Shown: positions 45,569 through 54,017 of the stretch, piece by piece
How positions within the stretch are numbered: position 1 is the stretch's first letter
Layout: every line of letters starts with the position of its first letter
The notes under the pieces: generated by a model
What the model was told of the DNA's origin: nothing
The model's database searches: none
What the model saw: only the letters and a program-made list of their open reading frames with translations
Source of the DNA: Pseudaminobacter soli (ex Zhang et al. 2022)
GTDB taxonomy: Bacteria; Pseudomonadota; Alphaproteobacteria; Rhizobiales; Rhizobiaceae
NCBI RefSeq assembly: GCF_014595955.1
Contig: NZ_JABVCF010000007.1
Location: 275,153 to 339,152 of the forward strand
Length of the DNA: 64,000 nt
Reading direction: 5' to 3'
Made by a program: the position numbers and the translations under genes

Positions 45569-46372
45569 CTATACCGCAAGCGGGCCTGTGCGCGAGCCGA
45601 ATCGCTGCACCTGATGGATATCGGTGCGCCTGTTGATCGCGTCAACGATCGGGGCGAGGCGTTCGGCCCAGGCCTCGGCGCCAAGCGAATCAGCGATGAG
45701 GTCCTGCCTGATCTCGATCAGCGCATGGGCGAATCCGTTGACGATGGCGTGGCGGTACATGGTGTCGCCCCTTAGCGCGCCGTCGTAGGGCTCGTTGTCG
45801 CCGATGATAAGCAGCGGGTCGGCCGCGAGCAGGTCGATCAGCGGCCTTGCGGCACGGCCGTCCAGGTCCCACAGGACCCCGGCATGCCACGGCCGCGTGC
45901 GACCCTGCATGACCGGCGTGAAGGAGTGCACGGACAGGATGAAGGGTGCGCCGCCGCTCTCCCTGGCGACCGAAGCGATCGTGGCCGATACGGCGTCGTG
46001 ATAAGGCCGGTAGAAGAGGTCGAGCCGCCGCTCGCGCTCCTGCGGCGTGATCGGATAGTTGGCCGGCACGACGGTGCCGTCGTAGAGTTGGCGGATCAGG
46101 GTGGGATCGTCCTCGCCGCGATTGGGGTCGACCAGCAGCCGCGAAAAACCCGCCATGATGGCCGGTGCCTGCAGCCGCGCGGCAAGAGAGCGCGTCACCT
46201 GTTCGACGCCGATGTCATAGGCGATGTGGCGGTCGAACTCGCTCGCAGGCAGGCCCAGATCGCCGTATTCGTCGGGCAGGTCGCGGCGCGCATGGTCAGC
46301 TACAAGCACGATACCCTGCTTATGGTCACCCTCGATCCGGATGACTGGAGCGAAAACGGCCGTTCGTGTCAT
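45569..46372 (-). CDS. N-formylglutamate amidohydrolase family protein, second copy
   Basis: 267-residue FGase-family amidohydrolase. GIVLVADHARRDLPDEYGDL (about 20-39), FSRLLVDPNRGEDDPTLI and LSVHSFTPVMQGRTRPWHAG (about 145-164) carry the family motifs, with TMYRHAIVNGFAHALIEIRQ late in the protein. The start at 46372 (MTRTAV) is supported by family alignment; the frame is open for another 126 codons without likeness. It stands alone, divergent from the DUF1036 gene, unlike the copy at 5406 inside a catabolic operon. Confidence 0.85.
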   Translation of the reverse strand: MTRTAVFAPVIRIEGDHKQGIVLVADHARRDLPDEYGDLGLPASEFDRHIAYDIGVEQVTRSLAARLQAPAIMAGFSRLLVDPNRGEDDPTLIRQLYDGTVVPANYPITPQERERRLDLFYRPYHDAVSATIASVARESGGAPFILSVHSFTPVMQGRTRPWHAGVLWDLDGRAARPLIDLLAADPLLIIGDNEPYDGALRGDTMYRHAIVNGFAHALIEIRQDLIADSLGAEAWAERLAPIVDAINRRTDIHQVQRFGSRTGPLAV

Positions 46373-46607
46373 CTGCGTTCCACATGCGAGTGCCGCAATG
46401 CCGGCTATTGCAGCGTCTTTTGAAGGATGCGTTCGCCGGAGGCAACGTCGTTGTTTCGCCAATCTTGCGGCGGAAACAGCGGGCTGGCGGCGCCGGGGCG
46501 GCTCGTTAAATCGATTGGACAAGGGATGCGCGCGCGTTGACATGCGGGCGCCGTTTGCCGAAAAGGGGCTGGAACAGATGCTTTCGACAGCTTTGAGAGG
46601 TATGGCA

Positions 46608-47087
46608 ATGCAATGTGGCATCGGCCCAGGCTGCCGATTTGCCCTAGCGGCGGCGCTTGCCGTGGCGGCATTGCCGATGCTTGCAGTGGGCGAGGCCAGG
46701 GCGGACTTCCGGGTCTGCAACGCCACCCAGAACCTCGTCGGGGTGGGCATCGGCTACCGCGCCAAGGCCGGCTGGGTCACCGAGGGCTGGTGGCACATCG
46801 AGGGTTCGACCTGCAAAACCCTGATCGAAGGGCCGCTGTCCTCGCGCTTCTACTACCTGTACGCGGAAGACGCAGAGCGCGGCGGCCGCTGGGATGGTCC
46901 GATCACGATGTGCGTGGCGGAAAAGGAATTCAAGGTCGCCGGTGTGACGGATTGCGTCGCGCGCGGGTTCCAGCGGGCCGGCTTCCAGGAATACGACACC
47001 GGCGAGCAGGCGAGTTGGATGGTCCAGCTCACAGACCAGCCCGCGAGCGGCGGTGACGCCGAAACCGCGGGAGCCCCGCAGCAATGA
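46608..47087 (+). CDS. DUF1036 domain-containing exported protein
   Basis: 159-residue secreted protein. The signal peptide spans about 1-32 (ending VGEARA-DFRV), followed by the DUF1036 domain: VCNATQNLVGVGIGYRAKAG (about 35-54), WWHIEGSTCKTLIEGPL and YYLYAEDAERGGRWDG, with four cysteines likely in disulfides. ATG at 46608 has GAGAGG at good spacing; ATGs at 46578 and 46602 are alternatives. Its stop overlaps the pyk start by four bases. Function unknown. Confidence 0.85.
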   Translation: MQCGIGPGCRFALAAALAVAALPMLAVGEARADFRVCNATQNLVGVGIGYRAKAGWVTEGWWHIEGSTCKTLIEGPLSSRFYYLYAEDAERGGRWDGPITMCVAEKEFKVAGVTDCVARGFQRAGFQEYDTGEQASWMVQLTDQPASGGDAETAGAPQQ

Positions 47088-48508
47088 GACGTAGCCGAAA
47101 AGTCAAGATCCTCGCCACGATCGGACCAGCCTCCTCCTCCGAGGAGATGATCCGAAAGCTCTTCGAGGCGGGTGCGGACGTGTTCCGCATCAATATGAGC
47201 CATACGGACCACTCGCTCATGCGCACCCTGGTGGAGCGCATCCGCTCCGTCGAGGAGACGGTCCGGCGGCCGATCGGGATTCTTGCGGACCTTCAGGGAC
47301 CGAAGCTCCGGGTCGGCAAGTTCGCCGACGGCAAGGTGGCCCTTTCAGTAGGCCAGACCTTCACGCTGGACGGCAACCCGGCCCCCGGCGACGCGCACCG
47401 CGTCTACCTGCCGCACCCCGAGATCCTGCAATCCGTGCAGGAAGGACACCGCCTTCTCATTGACGACGGCAAGCTCGAGCTCAAGGCGGTGCGCTGCGAC
47501 GGCAAGTCGATCGAGGCCGTCGTGGTTGCCGGCGACAAGATCTCCGACAAGAAGGGCGTCAGCCTGCCGGATACCGAGCTTCCGGTCGGCGCGCTGACGG
47601 AGAAGGATCGCGCCGATCTCGATGCGGTTCTCGACGCCGGCGTCGACTGGATCGCGCTGTCCTTCATCCAGCGGCCCGAGGACCTCGCGGAGGCGCGCAA
47701 GATCGCGCGCGGACGGGCGCTTTTGATGTCGAAGATCGAGAAGCCGCAGGCGGTTGCCAGATTGCCCGAGATCATCGAACTTTCCGATGCTCTGATGGTC
47801 GCGCGCGGCGATCTTGGCGTCGAGATGCCGCTGGAGAGGGTTCCGGGCATCCAGAAGCAGATCACGCGGGCCGCTCGCCGGGCCGGCAAGCCGGTGGTGG
47901 TCGCCACGCAGATGCTGGAATCGATGATCACCGCGCCGGTGCCGACCCGCGCGGAGGTGTCGGACGTCTCGATCGCCGTCTTCGAGGGCGCGGACGCGGT
48001 GATGCTTTCGGCAGAATCTGCGGCCGGCGCCTACCCGGTCGAGGCGGTCTCGATGATGAACCGCATCGCCGAACAGGTGGAGCAGGACCCGCTCTATTCG
48101 GGCATCATCAACTCGCAGCGGTCGGAGCCTGAGGCGACCGGTGCGGACGCGATCTCGCTGGCCGCGCGCCAGATCGCCGAGACGCTCAACCTTTCGGCAA
48201 TCGTCAGCTACACCGCCTCCGGTACGACGGGACTGAGGGCCGCACGCGAGCGGCCGCGCGTGCCGATTATCGCGCTCTCGCCGGTGCTCCAGACGGCGCG
48301 CCGCCTGTCGCTGCTGTGGGGGACGCATTGCGTGGTCACCCCCGACGCCATCGACTTGGACGACATGGTGCTGCGCGCCTGCCGCATCGCCCGCGCCGAG
48401 GGTTTTGGCTCGCCGGGAGACCGGATCATCATCACCGCCGGCGTACCGCTGCGTACCCCGGGCTCCACCAACATGCTGCGCATCGCCTATCTCGGCTCGG
48501 AAGCCTGA
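47084..48508 (+). CDS. pyk: Pyruvate kinase
   Basis: Converts phosphoenolpyruvate and ADP to pyruvate and ATP; 474 residues. ILATIGPASSSEEMIRKLFE (about 9-28), FRINMSHTD (about 33-41), the active-site LMSKIEKPQA (about 215-224), MVARGDLGVEMPLERVPGIQ (about 240-259) and VVVATQMLESMITAPVPTRA (about 274-293) are diagnostic. The C-terminal domain is present. ATG overlaps the DUF1036 stop, so translation may be coupled. Confidence 0.96.
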   Translation: MRRSRKVKILATIGPASSSEEMIRKLFEAGADVFRINMSHTDHSLMRTLVERIRSVEETVRRPIGILADLQGPKLRVGKFADGKVALSVGQTFTLDGNPAPGDAHRVYLPHPEILQSVQEGHRLLIDDGKLELKAVRCDGKSIEAVVVAGDKISDKKGVSLPDTELPVGALTEKDRADLDAVLDAGVDWIALSFIQRPEDLAEARKIARGRALLMSKIEKPQAVARLPEIIELSDALMVARGDLGVEMPLERVPGIQKQITRAARRAGKPVVVATQMLESMITAPVPTRAEVSDVSIAVFEGADAVMLSAESAAGAYPVEAVSMMNRIAEQVEQDPLYSGIINSQRSEPEATGADAISLAARQIAETLNLSAIVSYTASGTTGLRAARERPRVPIIALSPVLQTARRLSLLWGTHCVVTPDAIDLDDMVLRACRIARAEGFGSPGDRIIITAGVPLRTPGSTNMLRIAYLGSEA

Positions 48509-48592
48509 TTCGACTGATTGGCTTCTACGCGTTAGCGATCGCGGGAAGTGCCCCTGTTGAACCTGAAGCGCCGCGTTCCGTAGCAGTTGGTT

Positions 48593-48885
48593 GGTCGTGC
48601 GTCCTTCGACAGGCTCAGGATGAGGGAGGCTGGCGCTGCCCTTCACCTTTACCTTTCGGCACGTGCGAGGAGAGGTGGCGTCTACGTCCAGCCAGCTTCC
48701 TTCTTCCCTCAAAAAGGAGCGAGAATGCGCCAGGGGGGCGGCATCCTGCGCCTACGCCTCTCATCCTGAGCCTGCCGAGAACGGGCAGCATCCTGCGCCT
48801 ACGCCTCTCAACCTGAGCCTGCCGGGAACGGGCAGCACCCTGCGCCTACGCCCCTCATCCTGAGCTTGTCGAAGGACGCACCACC
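48593..48885. mobile_element. MITE-like element: 34-base inverted repeats around a tandem repeat
   Basis: Arms at 48593-48626 and 48852-48885 are inverted copies with 32 of 34 bases matching; both contain the CCTTCGACAGGCTCAGG-type core (TTGTCGAAGG in the right arm). They bracket about 225 bases with no gene. No clear target-site duplication. This fills most of the 572-base gap (48509-49080) between pyk and the TPR gene. Confidence 0.6.
48745..48870. repeat. 47-base tandem repeat inside the inverted-repeat element
   Basis: Two full copies (48745-48791 and 48792-48838) and a partial third (from 48839) of a unit starting CCTGCGCCTACGCC. Copies are nearly identical and directly joined, with no spacers, so this is not a CRISPR array. 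The third copy merges into the right inverted arm. Confidence 0.8.
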
Positions 48886-49080
48886 TAGACAGGTGCTGAG
48901 GAAGGCAGCGCTTCAGGAAAGGACAATAGCCCGCCTTCCGGGAGCCCTACAATTCCGAAGACCTCGTCGCCAACGTCGGCGGATGTTTCCCCGGCCTCCG
49001 GCGCGATCAAAGCCTCCAACCTCAGCGCAGCCGCGAAATCGACCGGCTTGCTCGAAAACTTCTCCACTGCGGTAGCCGGA

Positions 49081-49683
49081 TCAAATCGCGTCGCCCGTGA
49101 GGTCTTCGGAGAGCTTGCCCACCGCTTCCTGGGCCCTGCGCATCATCGGATAGACCGCCAGGATGCGCTCGTAGGCTTGCAGTGCCAACTGCTTGCGCCC
49201 GCGCTCCTTCATGATCTCGGCGAGCCCCGAGAGTGCGCCGAAATGCCGGGGCTCAAGCTCGAGGGTCTTTTCGATGTCGGCCATCGACTTGCGGTAGTTG
49301 TGCATCATGTAGTGCACGGTCGCACGCCGGTTCCAGCCTTCGGCATAGGAGGGTGCGAGCGTGACCACCTGGTCGAGGAAGTCGAGCGCTGCGTCGAATT
49401 TCTTCTTCTCGATCGCCTCCTGCGACCACCGCATCATCAGGTCGGTGATCGCGCTGCCGGATCGGTTCCATTCCTGCCATATTCGAGCGGCGATGCGCTC
49501 GGCCCTCTTCTCGTTGCGCTCGCGTTTCAGCTGCGCGAACAGATCGTCCAGGCGCTCGGCGCGCGTCTTCGGCGCCGAAACATCGGGCAGGTCCTGCGAT
49601 GGAGGAGGGGTCGTCTCCTGCGCGCGCACGGCGCCGCTTTGCAGCAACAGCAGCGCGGAAACACCAGCTACAAGGCTTCTCAT
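49081..49683 (-). CDS. Exported tetratricopeptide repeat protein
   Basis: 200-residue secreted or periplasmic protein. The signal peptide (about 1-22, RSLVAGVSALLLLQSGAVRA) is followed by a charged helical stretch (about 45-75) and TPR-like pairs, KKFDAALDFLDQVVTLAPSY (about 94-113) and HNYRKSMADIEKTLELEPRH (about 128-147), with GRKQLALQAYERILAVYP after. I start at ATG 49683; an open frame continues 52 codons further without likeness. Function unknown; protein-protein contact is expected. Confidence 0.83.
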   Translation of the reverse strand: MRSLVAGVSALLLLQSGAVRAQETTPPPSQDLPDVSAPKTRAERLDDLFAQLKRERNEKRAERIAARIWQEWNRSGSAITDLMMRWSQEAIEKKKFDAALDFLDQVVTLAPSYAEGWNRRATVHYMMHNYRKSMADIEKTLELEPRHFGALSGLAEIMKERGRKQLALQAYERILAVYPMMRRAQEAVGKLSEDLTGDAI

Positions 49684-49768
49684 TCCGGGAACACTAGGTC
49701 TCCGGAAGACAACGTCAATCGAAAACCGCGTGAGCGCCCGGCAGGATGCGGGGCGCCGGTCGCCGGGC

Positions 49769-49894
49769 TCAGCCCTGGCGCGACTTGTAGCGGGGCGCGC
49801 TCTTGTTGATGATGTAGATGCGCCCCTTGCGGCGAACAAGCTGGTTGTCGCGATGGCGGGCCCTGAGGGCCTTGAGGGAGTTCTTGATCTTCAT
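49769..49894 (-). CDS. rpmJ: 50S ribosomal protein L36 (type B)
   Basis: 41-residue ribosomal protein: [20 protein letters not shown] at the N-terminus, then [17 protein letters not shown]. It lacks the zinc-binding cysteines of the other L36 form, so it is the zinc-independent type B (YkgO-like). The usual stand-alone location in alphaproteobacteria. Too short for most gene callers. Confidence 0.93.
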   Translation of the reverse strand: MKIKNSLKALRARHRDNQLVRRKGRIYIINKSAPRYKSRQG

Positions 49895-50380
49895 TGGTCT
49901 GGCCTGTCGATCGGAGGCCCGGCAGGGCCCAACGGAAAGGCGCGCCCGAGAGCGCGCCCGAAGAAGTTGTCAGGCTCATAGGGGCAAAGCCGCGCCGCTG
50001 TCAAGGATATGTCATGGCAGCGCTTCGATTCAGTGCCTGCCGGCTTCGACGCGTCGATCCTTGCCGGACCGTATAGCGCATGGCGTGGTTGAAGAGCCCT
50101 TTCAGGGCAAGCTGGCCGTGTCCTCAGGCTGCGGGCGCTCAAACTTGGCCATGTCGGCGACCTCGAGAGTGTCGCGCTGGGGATTCGAGACTTCGGGTAG
50201 TGCTGAAGGATCTGCAGGTTCGCTGGACTATCAGGCAGAGATGTCCTCCCGGCGCACTCCTTGCTGGCCAGTTCTCCGTTGCGGCAAAAATGAAGGCGTT
50301 GGCCGCTTGCGTTTTGGCCTTGTAAGCTGCCCATCCTGCCGCTATCTAGTGCCCGCGCCGAATGGCCGACCACGATCCGC
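49895..50380. other. Gene-free stretch between rpmJ and tRNA-Ser
   Basis: 486 bases with no supportable gene. Near the rpmJ end lies a GC-rich hairpin (49939-49958). Open frames on both strands here are long only because of high GC and overlap the tRNA. I see no clear sigma-70 promoter for the tRNA. Confidence 0.6.
49939..49958 (-). promoter_or_regulatory. Hairpin in the rpmJ leader
   Basis: GGCGCGC (49939-49945) pairs with GCGCGCC (49952-49958) around a 6-base loop, 45 bases upstream of the rpmJ start. It could attenuate or stabilise the leader. No known riboswitch or ribosomal-protein site is recognised. Confidence 0.3.
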
Positions 50381-50470
50381 GGAGAGGTGGCAGAGTGGTT
50401 GAATGCACCGCACTCGAAATGCGGCATACTCGCAAGGGTATCGGGGGTTCGAATCCCTCCCTCTCCGCCA
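50381..50470 (+). tRNA. tRNA-Ser (anticodon CGA)
   Basis: 90 bases including an encoded CCA. Acceptor GGAGAGG pairs with CCTCTCC. The anticodon loop CTCGAAA carries CGA (reads UCG serine codons). A long variable arm (about 50425-50443) and a GGTTCGAATCC T-arm are present, as required for a class II serine tRNA. No integrase or duplicated 3-prime end lies nearby. Confidence 0.95.
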
Positions 50471-50506
50471 GTTAGTCCCCATAAAGCCCGAACGCGGACA
50501 TCGAGA

Positions 50507-50523
50507 CCGCCTGCTTCAGGCGG
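50507..50523 (+). terminator. Hairpin after tRNA-Ser
   Basis: CCGCCTG (50507-50513) pairs with CAGGCGG (50517-50523) around CTT, followed by CCTCTTC. The T-run is poor; it may still terminate tRNA transcription. Confidence 0.4.
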
Positions 50524-50659
50524 CCTCTTCATCGGGCTCATCGACGACCGTCAGTCGACACCTATACCGGGACCGGCCTGCGGGCCTATGTCTCGCTGCT
50601 GAAGTACTGGCCTGCTTCGGTGAACGAACGCCCGCCTAGCATGAGGCCGGCGGCGGATG

Positions 50660-51739
50660 TCAGGCTGAGATCAGCACCGGTCCTCGCTCCGGCAGAGCGA
50701 CGCCGACCGCCTGTCCGGCCGCGAAGGGCGTGTCCACCTCCGGCGACACTGCGAATACCGGGCCCAGTTCCGTGTCGATCATGAACTCGAGATGGCTGCC
50801 GACATAGGTGACCTTCAGTAGTCGCCCTGGCATCGTACCCGCCGACTGAGCATCCCGAACGAGGATACGACGGGGCCGAGCGGCGATCTTTGCCGGACCG
50901 GTCTTGTGGGAGCCGGCGGGAAGATCGAGCCTCAATGGTCCTAGCCGCACCTTTGCCCGGCCATTGTCGACCGATTCCACTTCGCAGTCGAAGATATTGG
51001 CTTCGCCGATAAAGTCGGCCACGAATGCATTTGCAGGCTGATCGTAAAGCTCCCGCGGCGTTCCTTCCTGCGCGATAATCGCATTGTTCATGACGACAAT
51101 GCGATCTGATACGGCCAGCGCCTCCTCCTGATCATGCGTGACGTAGACAACGGTGAGCCCAAGCTTCTGCTGGATCTCGCGGATCTCCTCGCGCACGTGG
51201 CGCCGCAGCTTTGCGTCGAGGTTGGAAAGTGGTTCGTCGAAGAGCAGTACCTGCGGCTCTAGAACGAGGGCGCGGGCAACGGCGACGCGCTGCTGCTGCC
51301 CGCCGGAGAGCTGGCTGGGGAGGCGATCGCCATAGTCGACAAGCCCTACCAGTTCCAGGCCGGCCCGTGCCTTGTCGGTCGTCTCCTTGCGAGTGAAGCC
51401 GGAAAACTTCAGACCGTACTCGACGTTCTCCCGAACGGTCATATGGGGAAAGAGCGCATAGGACTGAAACACCATAGAGACGTCGCGCTCGGTCGCGGGC
51501 AGGCGCGTCACATCCCTGTCGCCTATCAGGATCTTTCCCTGGGTGGCGAATTCCAGTCCGGCAATCATCCGAAGAGTCGTCGTCTTGCCGCAACCGGAGG
51601 GACCGAGGAGGGTGACGAGCTTGCCGGTCTCGATCAGGAGAGAGATGTCGTTGACCGCCGGCACCTTGCTCTTGCCGTAGATCTTGGTGACGCCTCGGAA
51701 CTCTACCGACGCCGCGTTGCTCTTGATCTCGACCATCAT
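50660..51739 (-). CDS. ABC transporter ATP-binding protein (Fe3+/polyamine/phosphonate type)
   Basis: 359-residue ATPase with a C-terminal TOBE-like domain. Walker [17 protein letters not shown] (about 45-60), Q-loop VFQSYALFP, signature [15 protein letters not shown] (about 142-156), Walker [14 protein letters not shown] (about 163-175), [13 protein letters not shown]. The start overlaps the permease stop (ATGA). It forms one operon with the long permease and the binding protein at 54018. Confidence 0.92.
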   Translation of the reverse strand: MMVEIKSNAASVEFRGVTKIYGKSKVPAVNDISLLIETGKLVTLLGPSGCGKTTTLRMIAGLEFATQGKILIGDRDVTRLPATERDVSMVFQSYALFPHMTVRENVEYGLKFSGFTRKETTDKARAGLELVGLVDYGDRLPSQLSGGQQQRVAVARALVLEPQVLLFDEPLSNLDAKLRRHVREEIREIQQKLGLTVVYVTHDQEEALAVSDRIVVMNNAIIAQEGTPRELYDQPANAFVADFIGEANIFDCEVESVDNGRAKVRLGPLRLDLPAGSHKTGPAKIAARPRRILVRDAQSAGTMPGRLLKVTYVGSHLEFMIDTELGPVFAVSPEVDTPFAAGQAVGVALPERGPVLISA

Positions 51740-54015
51740 CCGCCCCCCGTCATTGCCGGCGCCGCACGTCCGGAGTCGGGGAGGCTGACATTGCTTCGCC
51801 AGCCGGTCGCTTGTGGGTCGTCCTGAGTGCGGCGGCCAATGTTGCGGCTGCCTACCGCAAGCTGCATCAGACCGATCACGGCCAGCATCACGCCGATCAG
51901 CACTGCGGAATAGGCGATCGCGATGCCGTATTCGTTGTTCTCGACACGGCCAACGATGTAGCTGGTGGAAAGGTCGTACTGGGCGCTGACGAGGAAAATA
52001 ACCGCGCTGATCGCCGTCATGGCGCGCACAAAGGAGTAGACGAGCGCCGCGATGATGGCCGGCTTGAGCAGCGGCAGCACCACTCTGCGAAAAGTCTGGA
52101 AGGAACTCGCCCCCAATGTCAGCGACGATTCATCCAGACTTCTGTCGATCTGCGACATGGAGGCGACCCCGGCGCGCACGCCGACGGGCATGTTGCGGAA
52201 GATGAAAGACAGGACCAGGATGATGCCAGTCCCGGTCAGTTCGATCGGAGGCACGTTGAATGCGATGACATAGGACACGCCGATCACCGTGCCGGGGATG
52301 GCGAAGGACAGCATCGTCCCGAATTCGAAACCGTCCTTGCCCGCAAAATTCTGCCGGACCAGAAGATAGGCGGTGAGCAGCCCGATCGCCGCCGTGAGCG
52401 GCGCCGAGATCAGGGCGATCTTCATGGTCGTCCAGAAGGAACTCCAGGCCGAACCACGCCAGTGGAAGCCGAATTCCGTCCAGCCGACGGAGAACGCCTT
52501 CAAGTAGTGGTCGAGCGTCAGGGAAAAGTCGACGCCCCACAGCTTGACGAAGCTGCCGTAGAAGATGGTCACATAGATCAGCAGGGTGAATAGGGTCCAC
52601 GCCCCGGCGATTGCGTAGACGAAGTTTCGGAAGTTGTTCGGAAGATGCGGATGAACGCCGGCATCGCCCTTGCCGGACACGGTCGTGTACGACTTGCTGC
52701 CCAGCCAGACACGCTGGGCGTAGAAGGCGCCCAGCGTGAAACAGAGCAGGACGAGCCCCAGGATGGCGGCCTGCGCCTGATCGTATCGCGCTCCCACAAT
52801 GGCGAAGAAGATCTCCGTCGAGAGCACGTCGAAATTGCCGCCCAGCACCAGTGGATTGCCGAAATCGGCCATCGACTCGATGAAGCCGAGGAGGAACGCA
52901 TTGGCGAGCCCTGGACGCATCAGAGGCAGGGAAACCGTGACGAAGGTCTGCCAGCGATTGGCCCTGAGTGTCTGCGCCGCCTCCTCCATGGAAGGGCTGA
53001 CGCCCTCGACCACGCCAATCATGACGAGGAACGCGATGGGCGTGAAGGCGAGTGTCTGCGCAATCAGGAGGCCGGGAAAGCCGTAGACCCAGCGAGTCGG
53101 CTGGATGCCGAGGACCGCAGCTGCGCCTTGCGTAACAATGCCGGACAGGCCGAATAGCAGGATTATCGCGAGGCCGATCACGAAAGGCGGCGTGATGATC
53201 GGCAGCACCGTCAGGGCACGGAGCAGCTTGCCGTATCGGAAGCCAGTGCGCGTCACCACGAGCGCGAACACCAGTCCAAGGACCGTCGTCAAAACCCCGA
53301 CAACGATGGCGAGCAGCAGTGAGTTCCAGGCGACCCCACAACGCGGTCCGCCTGTTACGCAGCCGAGCCCCCAGAGCCGTTGGCTGAACAGTTTCGATAA
53401 GAAGGTGCCGACAGAATACTCGCCTTCCTGGGTCACCAGCGCGCTGCCCATCATCTGCATGATGGGCATGAAAATGAACAGGCCGACGACGGTAATCACG
53501 AAGCCGATCGAGCCGACAACGAATTCGTCTCCGCCAACCGCGCCGCGAGCGGCGAGGCCGGTCGTCAGGAGGAAAAGGAAGGCGCCGCCGACCAGCAATG
53601 TGCCCCAGCCCATGCCGAACTGCCGGTCCTCCAACTCTCCGAACAAGCCCGCGAGCCATTGCCAGTTCCAGCCCCTGAGGCCGATGCCGAATCCCTGAAG
53701 GAGGAAGTAGCCGAGACCCATCGCACCGGTCGCGATCAACAGCCCAGCGAATACCGGATCGGACTTCTCGCGCCGCCAAAGCAGAAGCGGGAAGGCCAGG
53801 AGCAGCCCTATCGGTGCAAGCCAAGGCTTTTGGCCCTGAAGCACCAGAAACAGTGCGGGCGCATTGTCGAATGGATAGCCGTCGAGAAGCCAGCCGAAGG
53901 TGAGGAAATTGTCCCGCAGTCCGTACCAAGGCAGCAGGACGTACCCTGCCAGCCCGACCGCCATCCATAACGCGGCAGTCGGATGAAGCGCGCTTCTGCT
54001 CTCCCGGAAGCGCAC
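51736..54015 (-). CDS. ABC transporter permease, fused two-domain form with extra N-terminal membrane region
   Basis: 759-residue permease, FbpB/AfuB-like. Two permease cores are fused: about 235-440 (EAA loop EAAQTLRANRWQTFVTVSLP) and about 530-740 (EAA loop DESSLTLGASSFQTFRRVVL). Before them lies an additional about 200-residue region with four or five hydrophobic helices, for example ALWMAVGLAGYVLLPWYGL, GLLLAFPLLLWRR and FVVGSIGFVITVVGLFIFM. Fused permeases of this type are normally about 520-600 residues. The GTG at 54015, 2 bases after the binding protein stop, is the likely start; the frame is open to GTG 54051. Confidence 0.85.
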   Translation of the reverse strand: MRFRESRSALHPTAALWMAVGLAGYVLLPWYGLRDNFLTFGWLLDGYPFDNAPALFLVLQGQKPWLAPIGLLLAFPLLLWRREKSDPVFAGLLIATGAMGLGYFLLQGFGIGLRGWNWQWLAGLFGELEDRQFGMGWGTLLVGGAFLFLLTTGLAARGAVGGDEFVVGSIGFVITVVGLFIFMPIMQMMGSALVTQEGEYSVGTFLSKLFSQRLWGLGCVTGGPRCGVAWNSLLLAIVVGVLTTVLGLVFALVVTRTGFRYGKLLRALTVLPIITPPFVIGLAIILLFGLSGIVTQGAAAVLGIQPTRWVYGFPGLLIAQTLAFTPIAFLVMIGVVEGVSPSMEEAAQTLRANRWQTFVTVSLPLMRPGLANAFLLGFIESMADFGNPLVLGGNFDVLSTEIFFAIVGARYDQAQAAILGLVLLCFTLGAFYAQRVWLGSKSYTTVSGKGDAGVHPHLPNNFRNFVYAIAGAWTLFTLLIYVTIFYGSFVKLWGVDFSLTLDHYLKAFSVGWTEFGFHWRGSAWSSFWTTMKIALISAPLTAAIGLLTAYLLVRQNFAGKDGFEFGTMLSFAIPGTVIGVSYVIAFNVPPIELTGTGIILVLSFIFRNMPVGVRAGVASMSQIDRSLDESSLTLGASSFQTFRRVVLPLLKPAIIAALVYSFVRAMTAISAVIFLVSAQYDLSTSYIVGRVENNEYGIAIAYSAVLIGVMLAVIGLMQLAVGSRNIGRRTQDDPQATGWRSNVSLPDSGRAAPAMTGGG

Positions 54016-54017
54016 AG

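Noticed and set aside
48745..48870. CRISPR array
   Set aside because: Copies of 47 bases are directly joined without spacers, only two to three units exist and no cas genes are present.
48885..49067. Minus-strand GTG frame of 60 codons between the repeat element and the TPR gene
   Set aside because: The codon usage looks fairly natural and it follows the TPR stop by 13 bases, but it has no ribosome site or family match and ends at the edge of the repeat. Could be a gene remnant; not supported as a gene.
50381..50470. Integration site at tRNA-Ser
   Set aside because: No integrase gene or duplicated tRNA 3-prime end was seen nearby.
49891..50541. Minus-strand frame of 216 codons over tRNA-Ser containing GGEGGIRTPDTL
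   Set aside because: This peptide is the well-known false translation of the strand opposite tRNA-Ser, seen in many databases as a spurious protein. The tRNA is certain.
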